A stretch of DNA of 26,850 nucleotides from a virus. The notes under the pieces are model-generated. The model searched no databases. It saw only the letters and a program-made list of their open reading frames with translations, and was not told where the DNA came from. How positions within the stretch are numbered: the first letter of the stretch is position 1; each line of letters opens with the position of its first letter. Below are positions 1 through 8,780 of this stretch, piece by piece. Both the position numbers and the translations under genes were made by a program. The stretch lies in the IMG/VR virus record IMGVR_UViG_3300047548_000961, positions 1 through 26,850 of that record. The stretch is one strand, 5' to 3'.

Positions 1-161
1 ACCTTCACCGTGCCGTCCATGCAGGCATATACCGCCGTGCCGGGCATGATGCCGTAGTCAATGCCCTTATGGCGCTGGTCACCGCCATAGAGAGCTGGAT
101 TGAGATTGTTGAAGACCTGCGTCACTGGCGCGGTCGGGATGGTTGGAAAAACTACATTCAT
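1..161 (-). CDS. M23-family (LytM-like) endopeptidase, N-terminal part, truncated by the window edge
   Basis: The first 53 codons of a gene run off the left edge. The start is ATG at 161 with GGAGG five bases upstream. The segment HKGIDYGIMPGTAVYACMDG (residues 31-50) matches the start of zinc peptidase family M23: His31 and Asp35 fit the first two metal ligands (HxxxD), followed by the usual G-T-x-V-Y-A and D-G-x-V. M23 enzymes cut peptide cross-links in peptidoglycan, so this is a likely endolysin or tail-associated lysin. The ATG overlaps the upstream stop codon (ATGA), indicating coupled translation. The final catalytic HxH would lie outside the window and cannot be checked. Confidence 0.8.
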   Translation of the reverse strand, partial: MNVVFPTIPTAPVTQVFNNLNPALYGGDQRHKGIDYGIMPGTAVYACMDGTVK

Positions 162-373
162 GCCTGCCTCCGAGATAGAGCACGTTCGAAAACGTGCGCA
201 ATTTGTTCTTTGATGTTGGGGTCTCTGCGAAGCGTTGAGATTGCCAGCGTGATAAAAAACTTTGCCTCAATCATGTCCGCCGCCTCATCGCTTATTGGCG
301 GGGTTTCTGCAAGCAGGGTGTCTAAAAAGCTAAGAGCCGTTGCCAGAAGGGAGATTGCCGCCGTTTTCAGCAT
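158..373 (-). CDS. Small protein with N-terminal hydrophobic helix, upstream of the M23 peptidase
   Basis: This encodes 71 residues. Residues about 2-22 are hydrophobic (a possible membrane anchor or signal peptide); the rest is a charged helical tail rich in Arg and Glu. The start ATG at 373 has a weak purine stretch (GAGAG) ten bases upstream and lies 44 bases inside the end of the preceding gene. Its stop overlaps the start of the M23 peptidase by four bases (ATGA), which supports a real coupled gene. Position before a lysin suggests a lysis accessory role such as a holin-like protein, but there is only one hydrophobic segment and I recognise no family. Confidence 0.55.
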   Translation of the reverse strand: MLKTAAISLLATALSFLDTLLAETPPISDEAADMIEAKFFITLAISTLRRDPNIKEQIAHVFERALSRRQA

Positions 374-968
374 TTGAAATAACTCTCAGGTTGGGATCAA
401 TGATGGTGAGGACCTCTTGCAAGGTAATCGGTAATCGTGGGGCATGGCTTCCGACCTCGGTTGCCATTTGCAGGATAGCTGCAAGATTGCCTCCGTGATC
501 ACGCTGACCAAGATAGAACTGTGCCGGCAAGCGGACAGACCAATAATGCGACTGCGCTGCCTCGAACTCAGCCCGACTGACTTTGGGGAGTTTATCAAGT
601 GCGGCGAGTAGGTGCTCAACTTCCTTGATGCGCCCTTCAATCATGATTTCGAGTGCAAGTGCCTTGCGCTTTGCCTTTGCTGCCAAAACCTTTAGTCGTT
701 CAGCCTGGATGCCGGTTGCTTTTTCTAATGACCCCTCGTACTCCTGTGCTTCTAGCTCTGCAAGGCGCATGTCGTCGTGACTGTCTCCGATGCTGAACAT
801 AAGTGCGTACAATTCGTCGAGTACCTGCTTGCGTTGGGTCTCTGGCGTCGAGTGCTGACCGATAACGAAATGGTCTAATACATAATTGGAGCGAGGTTGC
901 CCCATCTCACGCATCTCGTCCATGAGCGCCTGGATGGAATTGAGGGGTTTTGAAATTTCTTCTTTCAT
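330..968 (-). CDS. Hypothetical protein with central coiled coil, tail-fibre region
   Basis: This encodes 212 residues with no family I recognise. The start ATG at 968 follows GGAG with a spacing of about nine bases. The middle third is strongly helical and charged (Ala, Lys, Glu, Leu rich, about residues 75-130), consistent with a coiled coil. The C-terminal 25 residues are Gly/Asn/Ser rich. It lies 19 bases after the kelch-like fibre gene and before the lysis genes, so a tail-fibre accessory or oligomerisation role is possible, but this is only context. Confidence 0.75.
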   Translation of the reverse strand: MKEEISKPLNSIQALMDEMREMGQPRSNYVLDHFVIGQHSTPETQRKQVLDELYALMFSIGDSHDDMRLAELEAQEYEGSLEKATGIQAERLKVLAAKAKRKALALEIMIEGRIKEVEHLLAALDKLPKVSRAEFEAAQSHYWSVRLPAQFYLGQRDHGGNLAAILQMATEVGSHAPRLPITLQEVLTIIDPNLRVISNAENGGNLPSGNGS

Positions 969-987
969 GTTGTTGTTCTCCTGTTTA

Positions 988-2601
988 TTATGAAAATGTT
1001 CCGTTTGAGCCTTGCGCTCCGTCAGTCAATCCGACTACTAATTGAGCCGATGTTGAAAACGTCTCGGTTGGGGCATCGAGTTTGTATCCCTGCGATCTTG
1101 GTGCAGTAGCCGATCCTGCGATATAAGCTGTGGTCAACCCGTCTGTTGCTGACATCGACATCGAGCTTGCCCCTGACGGGAACGATGCGACGGTTGCTTG
1201 TGCTCCTGTTGCGTAAACGATTTTGTTGCATGCCGCATCATTAGCGTTGTAGCCGGCTGATGCAGCGAATGAAGTTGACGAGTAAGTGTTTACTGCTGCG
1301 GGCAAAGCCCCAGCGCCATTAGCAGACACCGCCCCTGTTGCAATAACGATTTTGTCGCAAGTAGCAGCAGTCCCGCCTCTGACATAAGAGTTTGTGCCGT
1401 CTGACAGTTGCGTTTGGTATGACCTTGCACTTGTAAGCGGAGTGCTGGCGATAGTGGTCATTGTCGCGTAAGTACACATATCTACTGTTGTAGATACCGA
1501 TCCACCGGCAACGTATCCTTTTGTCGCCCCTGATCCAGACGGAGAAAGGTGCTGACGAACTGAGGTTATGTTTGCCGTTGAAACCAAAGATGTAGTCTCT
1601 GACGCAAAAGGCATATAAAATGCCGTTGCCACAACCGACACAGACAAGCCGCCTATCGCAAAAGCCCCGTAAGTAGAATACGTCAGACCTGCGCTCTGAT
1701 AATTCGGAGTTGGCAGGTTAGCAGTACCCACCGTTGACCATGCTGCGACGGTCATGTTCATTTTTTGGACAACCGCCGACGCTGATCCCGTATCGCCGCC
1801 TAATGCGTAACCATTTGATCCGGTCACGACTTGGTTGAAATTTTGGACAAGCATAGCGTACACCTGCCCTTCTGATCCTCCTGCCTTAGCGGACAGAGCA
1901 ACCGCAAACGCGCCAGATTCGAAGAAGTATCCGACGCCCTTTGCCTTGCCTACCGTTGTCGATGAGGCTAGGAATTGACCACGAGCCACCGCAGCCGATG
2001 TGCAGTTTACGCTCACAATAGTGCCAGGTCGGAGATAGACGATACCCGCTCCGTTATTCGGGATTGCTTGGGCAGCAATGCCGGCGACACGCAGGTCGGA
2101 TGGAATGGTTGATGTTTTGAATGACAGATCGTTCGCGTCGTCAAAAACGACAATATCGCCAGCGTTCACGCCTGCGCCTGATTTGTTGGTCATAACCGCC
2201 TCGGACGACGATGAGACCACGAGCCAATAAGTGCCGTTGTATCTCAACGTCAGCTCTCCAACGGTATCGAGTGCCGTGTGTTGACCGTTTGGCGTCTGGA
2301 TGTTTCCCGCCGCATGCCGAACGCGAACAATGCGACCAGCGTTGACCCCTTGAAGGGTAATCACGTCGCCGTCTGCGCCTCCGTTGATGGTGTCGAGGTC
2401 GTCGTAGGCTGCGGACGCCTCGGTGTCAACCTTGTAATGTCCCTCGCCGGAAGCGGGAGAGACCGTGATTGCTCCACTGGAAATGGATTTATCAGAGCCG
2501 GCTACCTGCACGATGCGGATAGCGTCCTTGACTACATTGTTATACAGTTGAGGCGTCGCTTGCGTTGAGCCTACTGCCGGGATGGTGGAAGAATTGGGCA
2601 T
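988..2601 (-). CDS. Tail fibre protein with kelch-like C-terminal repeats
   Basis: This encodes 537 residues of low-charge, Ser/Thr/Ala/Gly-rich beta sequence typical of phage fibres. About residues 140-250 resemble the small barrel seen in phage decoration-type proteins (GDIVVF, then GIAAQ, then GYFF). From residue 264 a motif of the form G-Y-x-x-G-G recurs: GYALGG 264, GAFAIGG 312, GYVAGG 362, SYVRGG 405, a degenerate GYNAND 450, and AYIAGS 492. The spacing is 42-49 residues, suggesting a six-bladed kelch-like propeller. Such a domain could bind a surface glycan or protein on the host. The start at 2601 follows AAGGAT. The neighbours are other fibre genes. Confidence 0.85.
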   Translation of the reverse strand: MPNSSTIPAVGSTQATPQLYNNVVKDAIRIVQVAGSDKSISSGAITVSPASGEGHYKVDTEASAAYDDLDTINGGADGDVITLQGVNAGRIVRVRHAAGNIQTPNGQHTALDTVGELTLRYNGTYWLVVSSSSEAVMTNKSGAGVNAGDIVVFDDANDLSFKTSTIPSDLRVAGIAAQAIPNNGAGIVYLRPGTIVSVNCTSAAVARGQFLASSTTVGKAKGVGYFFESGAFAVALSAKAGGSEGQVYAMLVQNFNQVVTGSNGYALGGDTGSASAVVQKMNMTVAAWSTVGTANLPTPNYQSAGLTYSTYGAFAIGGLSVSVVATAFYMPFASETTSLVSTANITSVRQHLSPSGSGATKGYVAGGSVSTTVDMCTYATMTTIASTPLTSARSYQTQLSDGTNSYVRGGTAATCDKIVIATGAVSANGAGALPAAVNTYSSTSFAASAGYNANDAACNKIVYATGAQATVASFPSGASSMSMSATDGLTTAYIAGSATAPRSQGYKLDAPTETFSTSAQLVVGLTDGAQGSNGTFS

Positions 2602-2610
2602 ATAAAATCC

Positions 2611-3129
2611 TTATCCTATGGTGAGTTCGTACTCAAAAGTCAGATCGACCGCGCCGCCGCTGTTGTCGTAGGATTGCAGATAGTGAGAAAACAGAGCGCC
2701 GGTATTGAGGGTGGCAGTTGCCAGCGAGCCGCCGAAAACTCCACACTCTGTAATGGCGAAGCTGCTTTCGGACGCTAGGTAAAACGCTCCAAATGAGATT
2801 ACATTTCCAAGCCGGGTTTTAGACGTCCATAGTTTTCGGGACGCCTCCGTGTTCAAGGCGGTGTCGCTGACAGTTGGTGTCGTGTTATCGGTCCCGATTG
2901 CATGGTAGGTGAGACCCACCGCTTCGACGTCAATCAGTACGTCTCCTACTAGCTCTTTGCCGGATGTGACAATCAGATTTTTTTTGGTGTCTGTGAAAAC
3001 CGCAAGGTCTCCGTAGAGACTGTGAATTTCAAAGATTGACAAGCCGCGGGATAAATGAAGTTCAAGGACCCCGCGAGGAAAAGCTCGCATTGTAGATTGA
3101 CCCGAAAGGCGAAAAATGTCATTTGACAT
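2611..3129 (-). CDS. Tail fibre-associated beta-structured protein
   Basis: This encodes 172 residues. The segment AIGTDNTTPTVSDTALNTE followed by an Arg, then a stretch ending ITECGVFGG, follows a pattern common in phage tail-tip and fibre proteins (a GTGxxxPxxxDTALxxE beginning and an xxExGLFG end). The C-terminus FEYELTIG forms a terminal beta strand. The start at 3129 has GGAG six bases upstream. The gene lies between a 66-residue protein, whose end overlaps this start by 11 bases, and the kelch-like fibre gene. A structural role at the tail tip is inferred from pattern and position; the exact function is unknown. Confidence 0.75.
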   Translation of the reverse strand: MSNDIFRLSGQSTMRAFPRGVLELHLSRGLSIFEIHSLYGDLAVFTDTKKNLIVTSGKELVGDVLIDVEAVGLTYHAIGTDNTTPTVSDTALNTEASRKLWTSKTRLGNVISFGAFYLASESSFAITECGVFGGSLATATLNTGALFSHYLQSYDNSGGAVDLTFEYELTIG

Positions 3130-3319
3130 GAATTACTCCGTTCTTGTCTGCCATTCCCGCAAGCTGAAGCAGAACAAGCAGCAGCTCGTCTTTTTGCTGG
3201 GCGTTCAGTTGAGAAAAGGTTTTGCCATTGTGCTTTTTAAGTTTGTTTCTGCCGTCAGCGATTTTTTCGCTAGAGACTTTGTAGCGATTAGGATTTTTTT
3301 TATCTTTCGTTACGCTCAT
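3119..3319 (-). CDS. Small basic hypothetical protein in the fibre cluster
   Basis: This encodes 66 residues, Lys-rich at the N-terminus and with a Gln/Leu-rich helix (about residues 38-56) toward the end. A good GGAGG site lies four bases upstream of the ATG. The start overlaps the previous stop (ATGA) and the end overlaps the next gene by 11 bases, so the three genes are translationally coupled. I recognise no family. A small chaperone or assembly factor for the fibres would fit the position but is not shown by the sequence. Confidence 0.7.
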   Translation of the reverse strand: MSVTKDKKNPNRYKVSSEKIADGRNKLKKHNGKTFSQLNAQQKDELLLVLLQLAGMADKNGVIHVK

Positions 3320-3708
3320 GGTGCCTCCACGGAGTAAATAACCGCTTGCGCCGTTCCCACTTCAACAACAATCGTCACGCCGGGAGTGTCGCAAGTCAGT
3401 TCAATTTGGTTTTTGCCGTCGCTGTCAAGGGTTAGGGTGTCAGCCGCCGCGTTGACAGCGAACGTAATTTCAGCAAGCGGAGTGCCGGTGAATTCAATGC
3501 GTGCCGCGTTTTCGCCATTTGCCAATAGAAGCTGTTCGGAGGGTGTGAGAATTACGGGCACGTTTGGAATATCTGCCAGAGCCGGAACATTTCCGGCATT
3601 GATCCATGAAAGCACGTCCTGATAATCTCGGTTGTTCGGGTCGGCTGGGATGATTGCGCCGTCCGAGATCCGTTTGATTGCGTCTGATAAGTGAATTAAT
3701 TGATACAT
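3316..3708 (-). CDS. Tail fibre assembly/accessory protein
   Basis: This encodes 130 residues. The N-terminal 45 residues (DAIKRISDGAIIPADPNN, then DYQDVLSWINAGN) follow a pattern very common in small phage tail accessory proteins, where an I-P-x-D-x-x-N-x-D-Y-x-x-x-L-x-W motif precedes a fibre-binding region. The C-terminal half is beta-rich and could form a small immunoglobulin-like or barrel domain. The ATG overlaps the stop of the receptor-binding fibre by one base (TAATG), so the two are probably made in fixed ratio. A role in folding or decorating the fibre is inferred. Confidence 0.75.
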   Translation of the reverse strand: MYQLIHLSDAIKRISDGAIIPADPNNRDYQDVLSWINAGNVPALADIPNVPVILTPSEQLLLANGENAARIEFTGTPLAEITFAVNAAADTLTLDSDGKNQIELTCDTPGVTIVVEVGTAQAVIYSVEAP

Positions 3709-5036
3709 TAGAGCCTCGCGTCTGCGATTAGGTGGATGTCAAGCGGGTTGCCGACTGCGGTCGATGCGTTGCCAGTAGCCACGATAGCGATTGTGTCGGA
3801 GTTTGTGACGCCAGCAGTTACACCAGTGGAGGAACAGTCTGCCGCGGCTACACTGTCACGAGCCTGCGCATTTGTGTTCGATGGGTTGTAGAAAGTGACC
3901 GTCGGCGTTGCCCTCATTGACACTGGAAGCCGGAGGGTTGCGTACTCCAATAAAGCGCCAGCTTTCCCGGCTATGAAGCGGAACGCGCCTGTAAGACCCG
4001 CGTTTTGCGCCGGAGCTGTCGTGAGCGGGAATGTCTTGTAAAAGTAGCGCCAGCAGCGCAATAACTGGATGCCAAGAGGGACGAATTCGAAGTCGGTCGC
4101 CGTTGTTCCGAGTTCTACTTGCAAGCCGGTGATTGTTATGTAGTTATTGATTGTGCCGGCAAGGTTTGTCTGTCCGGCTGCCCGGTTTGCGTCAGCGAAA
4201 GCCGCCCACGCAGCCGGCAAGGTGCCGACCGTGTAAGTCGAGCCGGCGCCAAAGTAGATAGTGAGCTGCATGGAGTAATTTGCGTCATTGTCAAATGCGC
4301 CGGTGGTATCCGCTGCAAAAGTGATTGTTTTCTTTTCCCATGTCTCCGCCGAGTTGACTGAAAAAGATTTGCATGTGTGCCGGCTGTTGTCGTTATCGAA
4401 AAGCTCTACCGCAAACGTGCCGGTAATTTTCGCCTTGACCCAAAAAGATACCGTCAGTTGTTGCGCCGAAGATGTGCCTTTACGAATACGCTGAAGGTCC
4501 TGCCCTTCGAAACGCATGGATACAGACGCAATATCCGAGGACGACGGAGCAGCGTCAGGAGTTGTGCATAGGAATTTCATCGAGTTACGGAAGCCGTAAC
4601 CGGTCGGCACGTCGGTATCTTGGGTGACTGTCCACGTGCCAAGAGAGGATAGATTGAAACGGAATTGATCAACCGGGCAAAATGTATCCGCCGAAACAGA
4701 TCCAGAAGATGTCCCATTTTGGGAAATTCGCATGTCGCCGTTTATGGCTAGGTTTTTGAAAAAGCCCGATGCAGCCACAAGGGCGCTGATAGATGTCGTG
4801 TGACCGCCGACGGTGGATGTCAAAGATGCGAGATCCGCGAGAATGTCGTCGATGTCACCCTCAATATTCGTGATGAATGACTGCGTCGCCAGCCAGTCAC
4901 GTAATACGGAGACCGGGATTTGTTCGACCGATGGTGTGGTAGTCGGATTGACAACACCATAAATCCTCTCGTCGCCAGTGAGCGTAGCCGAGACAGGTTG
5001 ATCGGTGAGTTTTTGGAACGTGGAAGGTGTGGTCAT
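3708..5036 (-). CDS. Tail fibre / receptor-binding protein
   Basis: This encodes 442 residues. The N-terminal 90 residues are a tail-attachment region with a short coiled coil (about 55-90). From residue 96 comes the block NLAINGDMRISQNG, then a predicted jelly-roll region containing LTVSFWVKAK and ITITGLQVELG, and a segment FVPLGIQLLRCWRYF. This arrangement (NGDMxISQ, then GLQxELG, then a Cys-Arg-Tyr-type segment) is widespread in phage tail fibres and matches carbohydrate-binding-like jelly rolls. The C-terminal 80 residues are a separate beta domain. The start follows AAGGAT nine bases upstream. Recognition of the host cell surface is the likely role. Confidence 0.85.
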   Translation of the reverse strand: MTTPSTFQKLTDQPVSATLTGDERIYGVVNPTTTPSVEQIPVSVLRDWLATQSFITNIEGDIDDILADLASLTSTVGGHTTSISALVAASGFFKNLAINGDMRISQNGTSSGSVSADTFCPVDQFRFNLSSLGTWTVTQDTDVPTGYGFRNSMKFLCTTPDAAPSSSDIASVSMRFEGQDLQRIRKGTSSAQQLTVSFWVKAKITGTFAVELFDNDNSRHTCKSFSVNSAETWEKKTITFAADTTGAFDNDANYSMQLTIYFGAGSTYTVGTLPAAWAAFADANRAAGQTNLAGTINNYITITGLQVELGTTATDFEFVPLGIQLLRCWRYFYKTFPLTTAPAQNAGLTGAFRFIAGKAGALLEYATLRLPVSMRATPTVTFYNPSNTNAQARDSVAAADCSSTGVTAGVTNSDTIAIVATGNASTAVGNPLDIHLIADARL

Positions 5037-5049
5037 TTGCAGAAAATCC

Positions 5050-6630
5050 TTATGGTTGGAACGCTCCGAAGCCCCAAACGAAGGCTACTTCGGGATCGTC
5101 CGAAAAATAATACGGTCCAGTGGATGTTGATTGGTCACTTGTCTCGGAAAGCGAGAGACTGTCTGACCATTGGTACACCTCGTCTAATACCTCGTCGTCA
5201 CGCCATCCGACACGAGGCTTTGCATTACGATTTACAGTCAAAATGAAGTCAATCAAGTCGGCGTTGTAAGTTCCGAGATCGATTGTGTGTGTAGTTTTGC
5301 CGTCAATAAATATTTTTGTCGTCACCTTCTGGATCAAGTATTCCGCGTTCAATGCGTGGATGGTATTTGTGAACGGGATTACCATGCCGGCGCGGAGACC
5401 TGGCTGCAATGTTTTGAGCGAGATAGCGGTCTTTTGTTCTGCGCTTTCCAGCAGCCTTGACGTCCCGGCTACTTTGGCAATGTTCTTGTCTGTTATCGTG
5501 TCGTCCGTCAGGACATCATCGAAAATCATGCCAAAATGTTCTTGGCTTGCAGCGTCAACAACACGGGTCCTAAGAGGCACCTCATATTTAGCAATGATTT
5601 TGAGTGCGTTTGGCAGGTTAGGCAAGTTGTTCCTCGCCTCCAACACCTTCTCGGCGTAGTAATAAAGAATTTCATTGTCGTCGGAAAGCGCGTCGATGTA
5701 ACCTACCTTGACTGAAAGCTGCGTCCAAGATGGTTCGTCAAACGTCCCGTCATTGCGATAAACAAGGATGCCGGTCTCCCCGTCGGGTGCGTGTAGCTTG
5801 AACGGCAGAAGGGCACGCTTCTCGGTACCGGTTCCGGGCAAATAAAAAGTGGCATCGAGTGATCGGTAGTTTCCGCCTATGACTTCCACACGGTTGACAA
5901 CATCGGACCCGTCCCGGTTGACTTCAAGGTCGTAGTAAGAGATCAGTGTCGAGCCGTTCGGGTTGTCCGAAAAAGCGAATGGCGCACTTGTTTCGCCAGT
6001 TGACTTCTCAAAAAAATGCAATCGCTTGTTGTAGTCAATGTAAAATTCAGCGTTCGCAAAGTTCGCCAGTTGCTTTAGAACATCGAGCAGGGATTTGCGG
6101 TTAAACCGGATGCGTGAATGAGTTTTGATTTCTGTTACATACGTCACGCTGTCGAAGTTTTCGTCGGGTAAGTAACTCTCAAACAGGTCGGCGATTATTT
6201 CTTTGTCGGTCCAGCCATCGTATTCTTCTTTGACAACCACTTTTTCGAGACGTATTGAGTAATCAGATGCCCGGACGCTGAAGTCAATGTCTAAGTCTGC
6301 GCTTTCTTCTTCGTCAATCTCCGTGACGTAGCCGGCAAACAAGCGCTCTCCATAATCAAAAATGACCCCATTCCCATTTTCGAAAATGAGACCGTCTCCA
6401 TTTTCTAGCAAGCCGCCCACTTCCGCGTTTGTACGGTATCCCTTTGTTACGACAAGCTCCTTCCACGTGGAAAGAGTAATAGCCGACGCCCGCTCTAAAA
6501 TCAGTTTGCAGGTATCGGCGCGACGAGACAACATGTTATTGATAGCGATGCCGGCTTTGGGGTCAACATAGTTCGTAACGTCAATGCCATCCAGCCAAAC
6601 AGTGACCGCCAGCTTTTCAGGAAACGTCAT
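5050..6630 (-). CDS. Tail tip hub / baseplate protein
   Basis: This encodes 526 residues. It begins with a beta domain (WLDGIDVTNYVDPKAGI) and continues through GYVTEIDEEE, SLLDVLKQLANFANAEFYID and a long beta-rich region, the general layout of gp27/gpD-like tail hub proteins that close the tube tip and carry fibres. It comes directly after the tape measure, where distal-tail/Tal proteins are encoded in siphoviruses. The ATG overlaps the tape-measure stop by four bases (ATGA), with GGAG upstream. The C-terminal 45 residues are Asp/Ser-rich and probably surface exposed. No separate Dit gene is visible, so this protein may combine both roles. Confidence 0.8.
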   Translation of the reverse strand: MTFPEKLAVTVWLDGIDVTNYVDPKAGIAINNMLSRRADTCKLILERASAITLSTWKELVVTKGYRTNAEVGGLLENGDGLIFENGNGVIFDYGERLFAGYVTEIDEEESADLDIDFSVRASDYSIRLEKVVVKEEYDGWTDKEIIADLFESYLPDENFDSVTYVTEIKTHSRIRFNRKSLLDVLKQLANFANAEFYIDYNKRLHFFEKSTGETSAPFAFSDNPNGSTLISYYDLEVNRDGSDVVNRVEVIGGNYRSLDATFYLPGTGTEKRALLPFKLHAPDGETGILVYRNDGTFDEPSWTQLSVKVGYIDALSDDNEILYYYAEKVLEARNNLPNLPNALKIIAKYEVPLRTRVVDAASQEHFGMIFDDVLTDDTITDKNIAKVAGTSRLLESAEQKTAISLKTLQPGLRAGMVIPFTNTIHALNAEYLIQKVTTKIFIDGKTTHTIDLGTYNADLIDFILTVNRNAKPRVGWRDDEVLDEVYQWSDSLSLSETSDQSTSTGPYYFSDDPEVAFVWGFGAFQP

Positions 6631-8780
6631 GCGACCGCTCCCTGCTGTTTCAGGATTTTATAAATTTCACGAGCCACGGCTTCCGGGTCTTTTGTGCCAT
6701 CTACATTGATGGTGACGGGTGACATTCCGCCTGAAGCTGGGGAGACGGACTGCGAGAAAGCAGAAGACACGCCGGCTGAAGTCCCTTCGATTGCTTTGAC
6801 CGCCGAGCTAGTTGCTTTGATGCCGTTTGCGAGACCCTGGACGATATTTTCGCCGAAGCCAAAAAACACCTGTGACGGAGACTTGATTTTCGCCGTGGTA
6901 GCGAAAGCCTTTGCGATTTCTTCGGCTACCTTTTTCGCCAAACCGACGACCGCGCCAATCATTGAAGAAATTCCGTCGTAGAGACCTTGCATGAGCTGTT
7001 TACCCATATTGCGCATGGTGCCTACTAACCCTTGCAAGTAACTGACAATTTGCTGCATGCCGGAAATGAAGCTGTCGTAAATATTCGTGACGAACGTGCT
7101 GACAGTTGTCACGATAATTGCTCCGATTTGCTGCAAGATACTAAGGAACATTCTCCAATTATTGCCCCACACCTGCCCGATTTGGGCTAGGCTGGTACCC
7201 ATAAAACCGGCAATCATATTCAAGAAGGCAACGACCACGTTATAGATTGTATTGAAAGTGGTGACAAGAATTGCAAGCAACGTCTGAAATGCGCCTTGAA
7301 TATCTCCGGTGAAAATTTGCATCCAGTACGTGGCGAATTGCAGCAGCAGGTCCAGCAGTCCGGTTAGTAGGGGCTGGATAACCGACCACAATGCGACAAC
7401 AATCTGTCCAAAAGCAGAAAACACTTCGCCGATTGACGCCATGTATTGCTGGATCAATGGTCCATTTGCTACGAACCATTCAGATATTTTGTTGAATTGC
7501 TCCGCCACCCACGGGATAACCGTGCCTCCGAGATCGCCCATAGCCGTCAGCATTGTTCCGAAGATAGACTGTACATTTGCAATAATGCCGGGTCCGTTGG
7601 TGACGAAGAAGTCAGCGAAATTCTGAAGACCGGGCTGGATTTTCTCAAATGCGCCAGCCAAAGACCAACCAAGTTTTTCACTGAGGGCGAGTAACGGGTC
7701 AATAAAGCCGGATGCGATATTTTGCACGTAATCAAACATACTAAAAAGCTGCTCTTGGACATCCTGCGAGAACATGGACAAAAGCGCCTCCCTGAATTCA
7801 GAGGATGCAGGTCCAGCGTCTTTCAGAGCATCGTATAAATTTTGAAGATAATCAACCGCCACGCCGACACGGTCGCCGATACGTGTTCCAAGTTCTTCCA
7901 GAGCGCCGCTGTCCGAAAATGCAATAAAGTCGTTGAGGATGTTATTGAAAAAGCCAGTAACCCTCTCCGCTGCCGGTCCGAGGATTTTCGGCATAGTCAG
8001 GACGAATAAGTCTTTGAACGTGGATCCCAAGCCCATTAGCGTCCGGCTCATGCGCTCCGCCGCTCCGCCAAAGTTTTCGTCTGCGTATTTCTCAAAACCT
8101 TCGGCGAATTGCTGCCAAGTCAGCTTTCCGCTTGCGATTGCTTTGTTGAAGTCTTCATGGTTCTTGATTTCTAATCCGTAGGCGTCACCAATACCACGAA
8201 GAGCGCCGACCAAGTCGAAGCCGGCGAGCGCGAGTTGGCGGATGTCAACCCCGGTCACCTTGCCTTGCAAGCGGATCTGCGCAAAGTTGTAGCTCATGCG
8301 CGAAAGCATTTCATTTGTCGCCCCGACGCCGGACGCCATATTGAGGATGCCTTTGGTTAAATAAGTTGCTTCCTTTGAAGTAAATCCGAACGCCATGCCG
8401 AGGCGGAATGTTTCTTGAACGGTTCCCAGCTCGTACGGACTGGTAATAGCAATCTTGCGGAGCTGATCTGCGAGATTGCCGGCAATCGGCGCGGCTTTGT
8501 TGAGCGCTGTGTTGAGGTCTAGGGTTTTATCTGTTGCGCGAAGCTCACGAGCTACCAAAGTCGAAAGACCCATGTTGAACGCTTGCATCTGAGCGGTCGC
8601 TTCAATGGACGATTTTCCAAAATTCCAAATACCCTGCGCTACATTCTGAATAAGCCCTGCGGTTAGGATGCCGCCGGCGATTTGCCCAATCGAGGAAATC
8701 GCGGACGCCACGGCTGAGAGTGGACCGCTTGCATTATCTTTGCCTTCTGCAACGATTGATAAAACGTAAGTGCTGCTCAT
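6627..8780 (-). CDS. Tail tape measure protein
   Basis: This is the longest gene in the window, 717 residues from ATG at 8780. That start has AAGGA nine bases upstream and overlaps the end of the frameshifted chaperone; an upstream extension to 8840 lies in the chaperone coding region and is rejected. The N-terminal 280 residues match the conserved tape-measure region (SPYELGTVQETFRLGMAFGF, then LQGKVTGVDIRQLALAGFDL). The middle contains long hydrophobic helices, and the C-terminus ends with a domain holding IKSPSQVFFGFGENIVQGL. Tape measures set tail length; at 1.5 angstrom per residue the length predicts a tail of roughly 100 nm. Confidence 0.95.
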   Translation of the reverse strand: MSSTYVLSIVAEGKDNASGPLSAVASAISSIGQIAGGILTAGLIQNVAQGIWNFGKSSIEATAQMQAFNMGLSTLVARELRATDKTLDLNTALNKAAPIAGNLADQLRKIAITSPYELGTVQETFRLGMAFGFTSKEATYLTKGILNMASGVGATNEMLSRMSYNFAQIRLQGKVTGVDIRQLALAGFDLVGALRGIGDAYGLEIKNHEDFNKAIASGKLTWQQFAEGFEKYADENFGGAAERMSRTLMGLGSTFKDLFVLTMPKILGPAAERVTGFFNNILNDFIAFSDSGALEELGTRIGDRVGVAVDYLQNLYDALKDAGPASSEFREALLSMFSQDVQEQLFSMFDYVQNIASGFIDPLLALSEKLGWSLAGAFEKIQPGLQNFADFFVTNGPGIIANVQSIFGTMLTAMGDLGGTVIPWVAEQFNKISEWFVANGPLIQQYMASIGEVFSAFGQIVVALWSVIQPLLTGLLDLLLQFATYWMQIFTGDIQGAFQTLLAILVTTFNTIYNVVVAFLNMIAGFMGTSLAQIGQVWGNNWRMFLSILQQIGAIIVTTVSTFVTNIYDSFISGMQQIVSYLQGLVGTMRNMGKQLMQGLYDGISSMIGAVVGLAKKVAEEIAKAFATTAKIKSPSQVFFGFGENIVQGLANGIKATSSAVKAIEGTSAGVSSAFSQSVSPASGGMSPVTINVDGTKDPEAVAREIYKILKQQGAVA

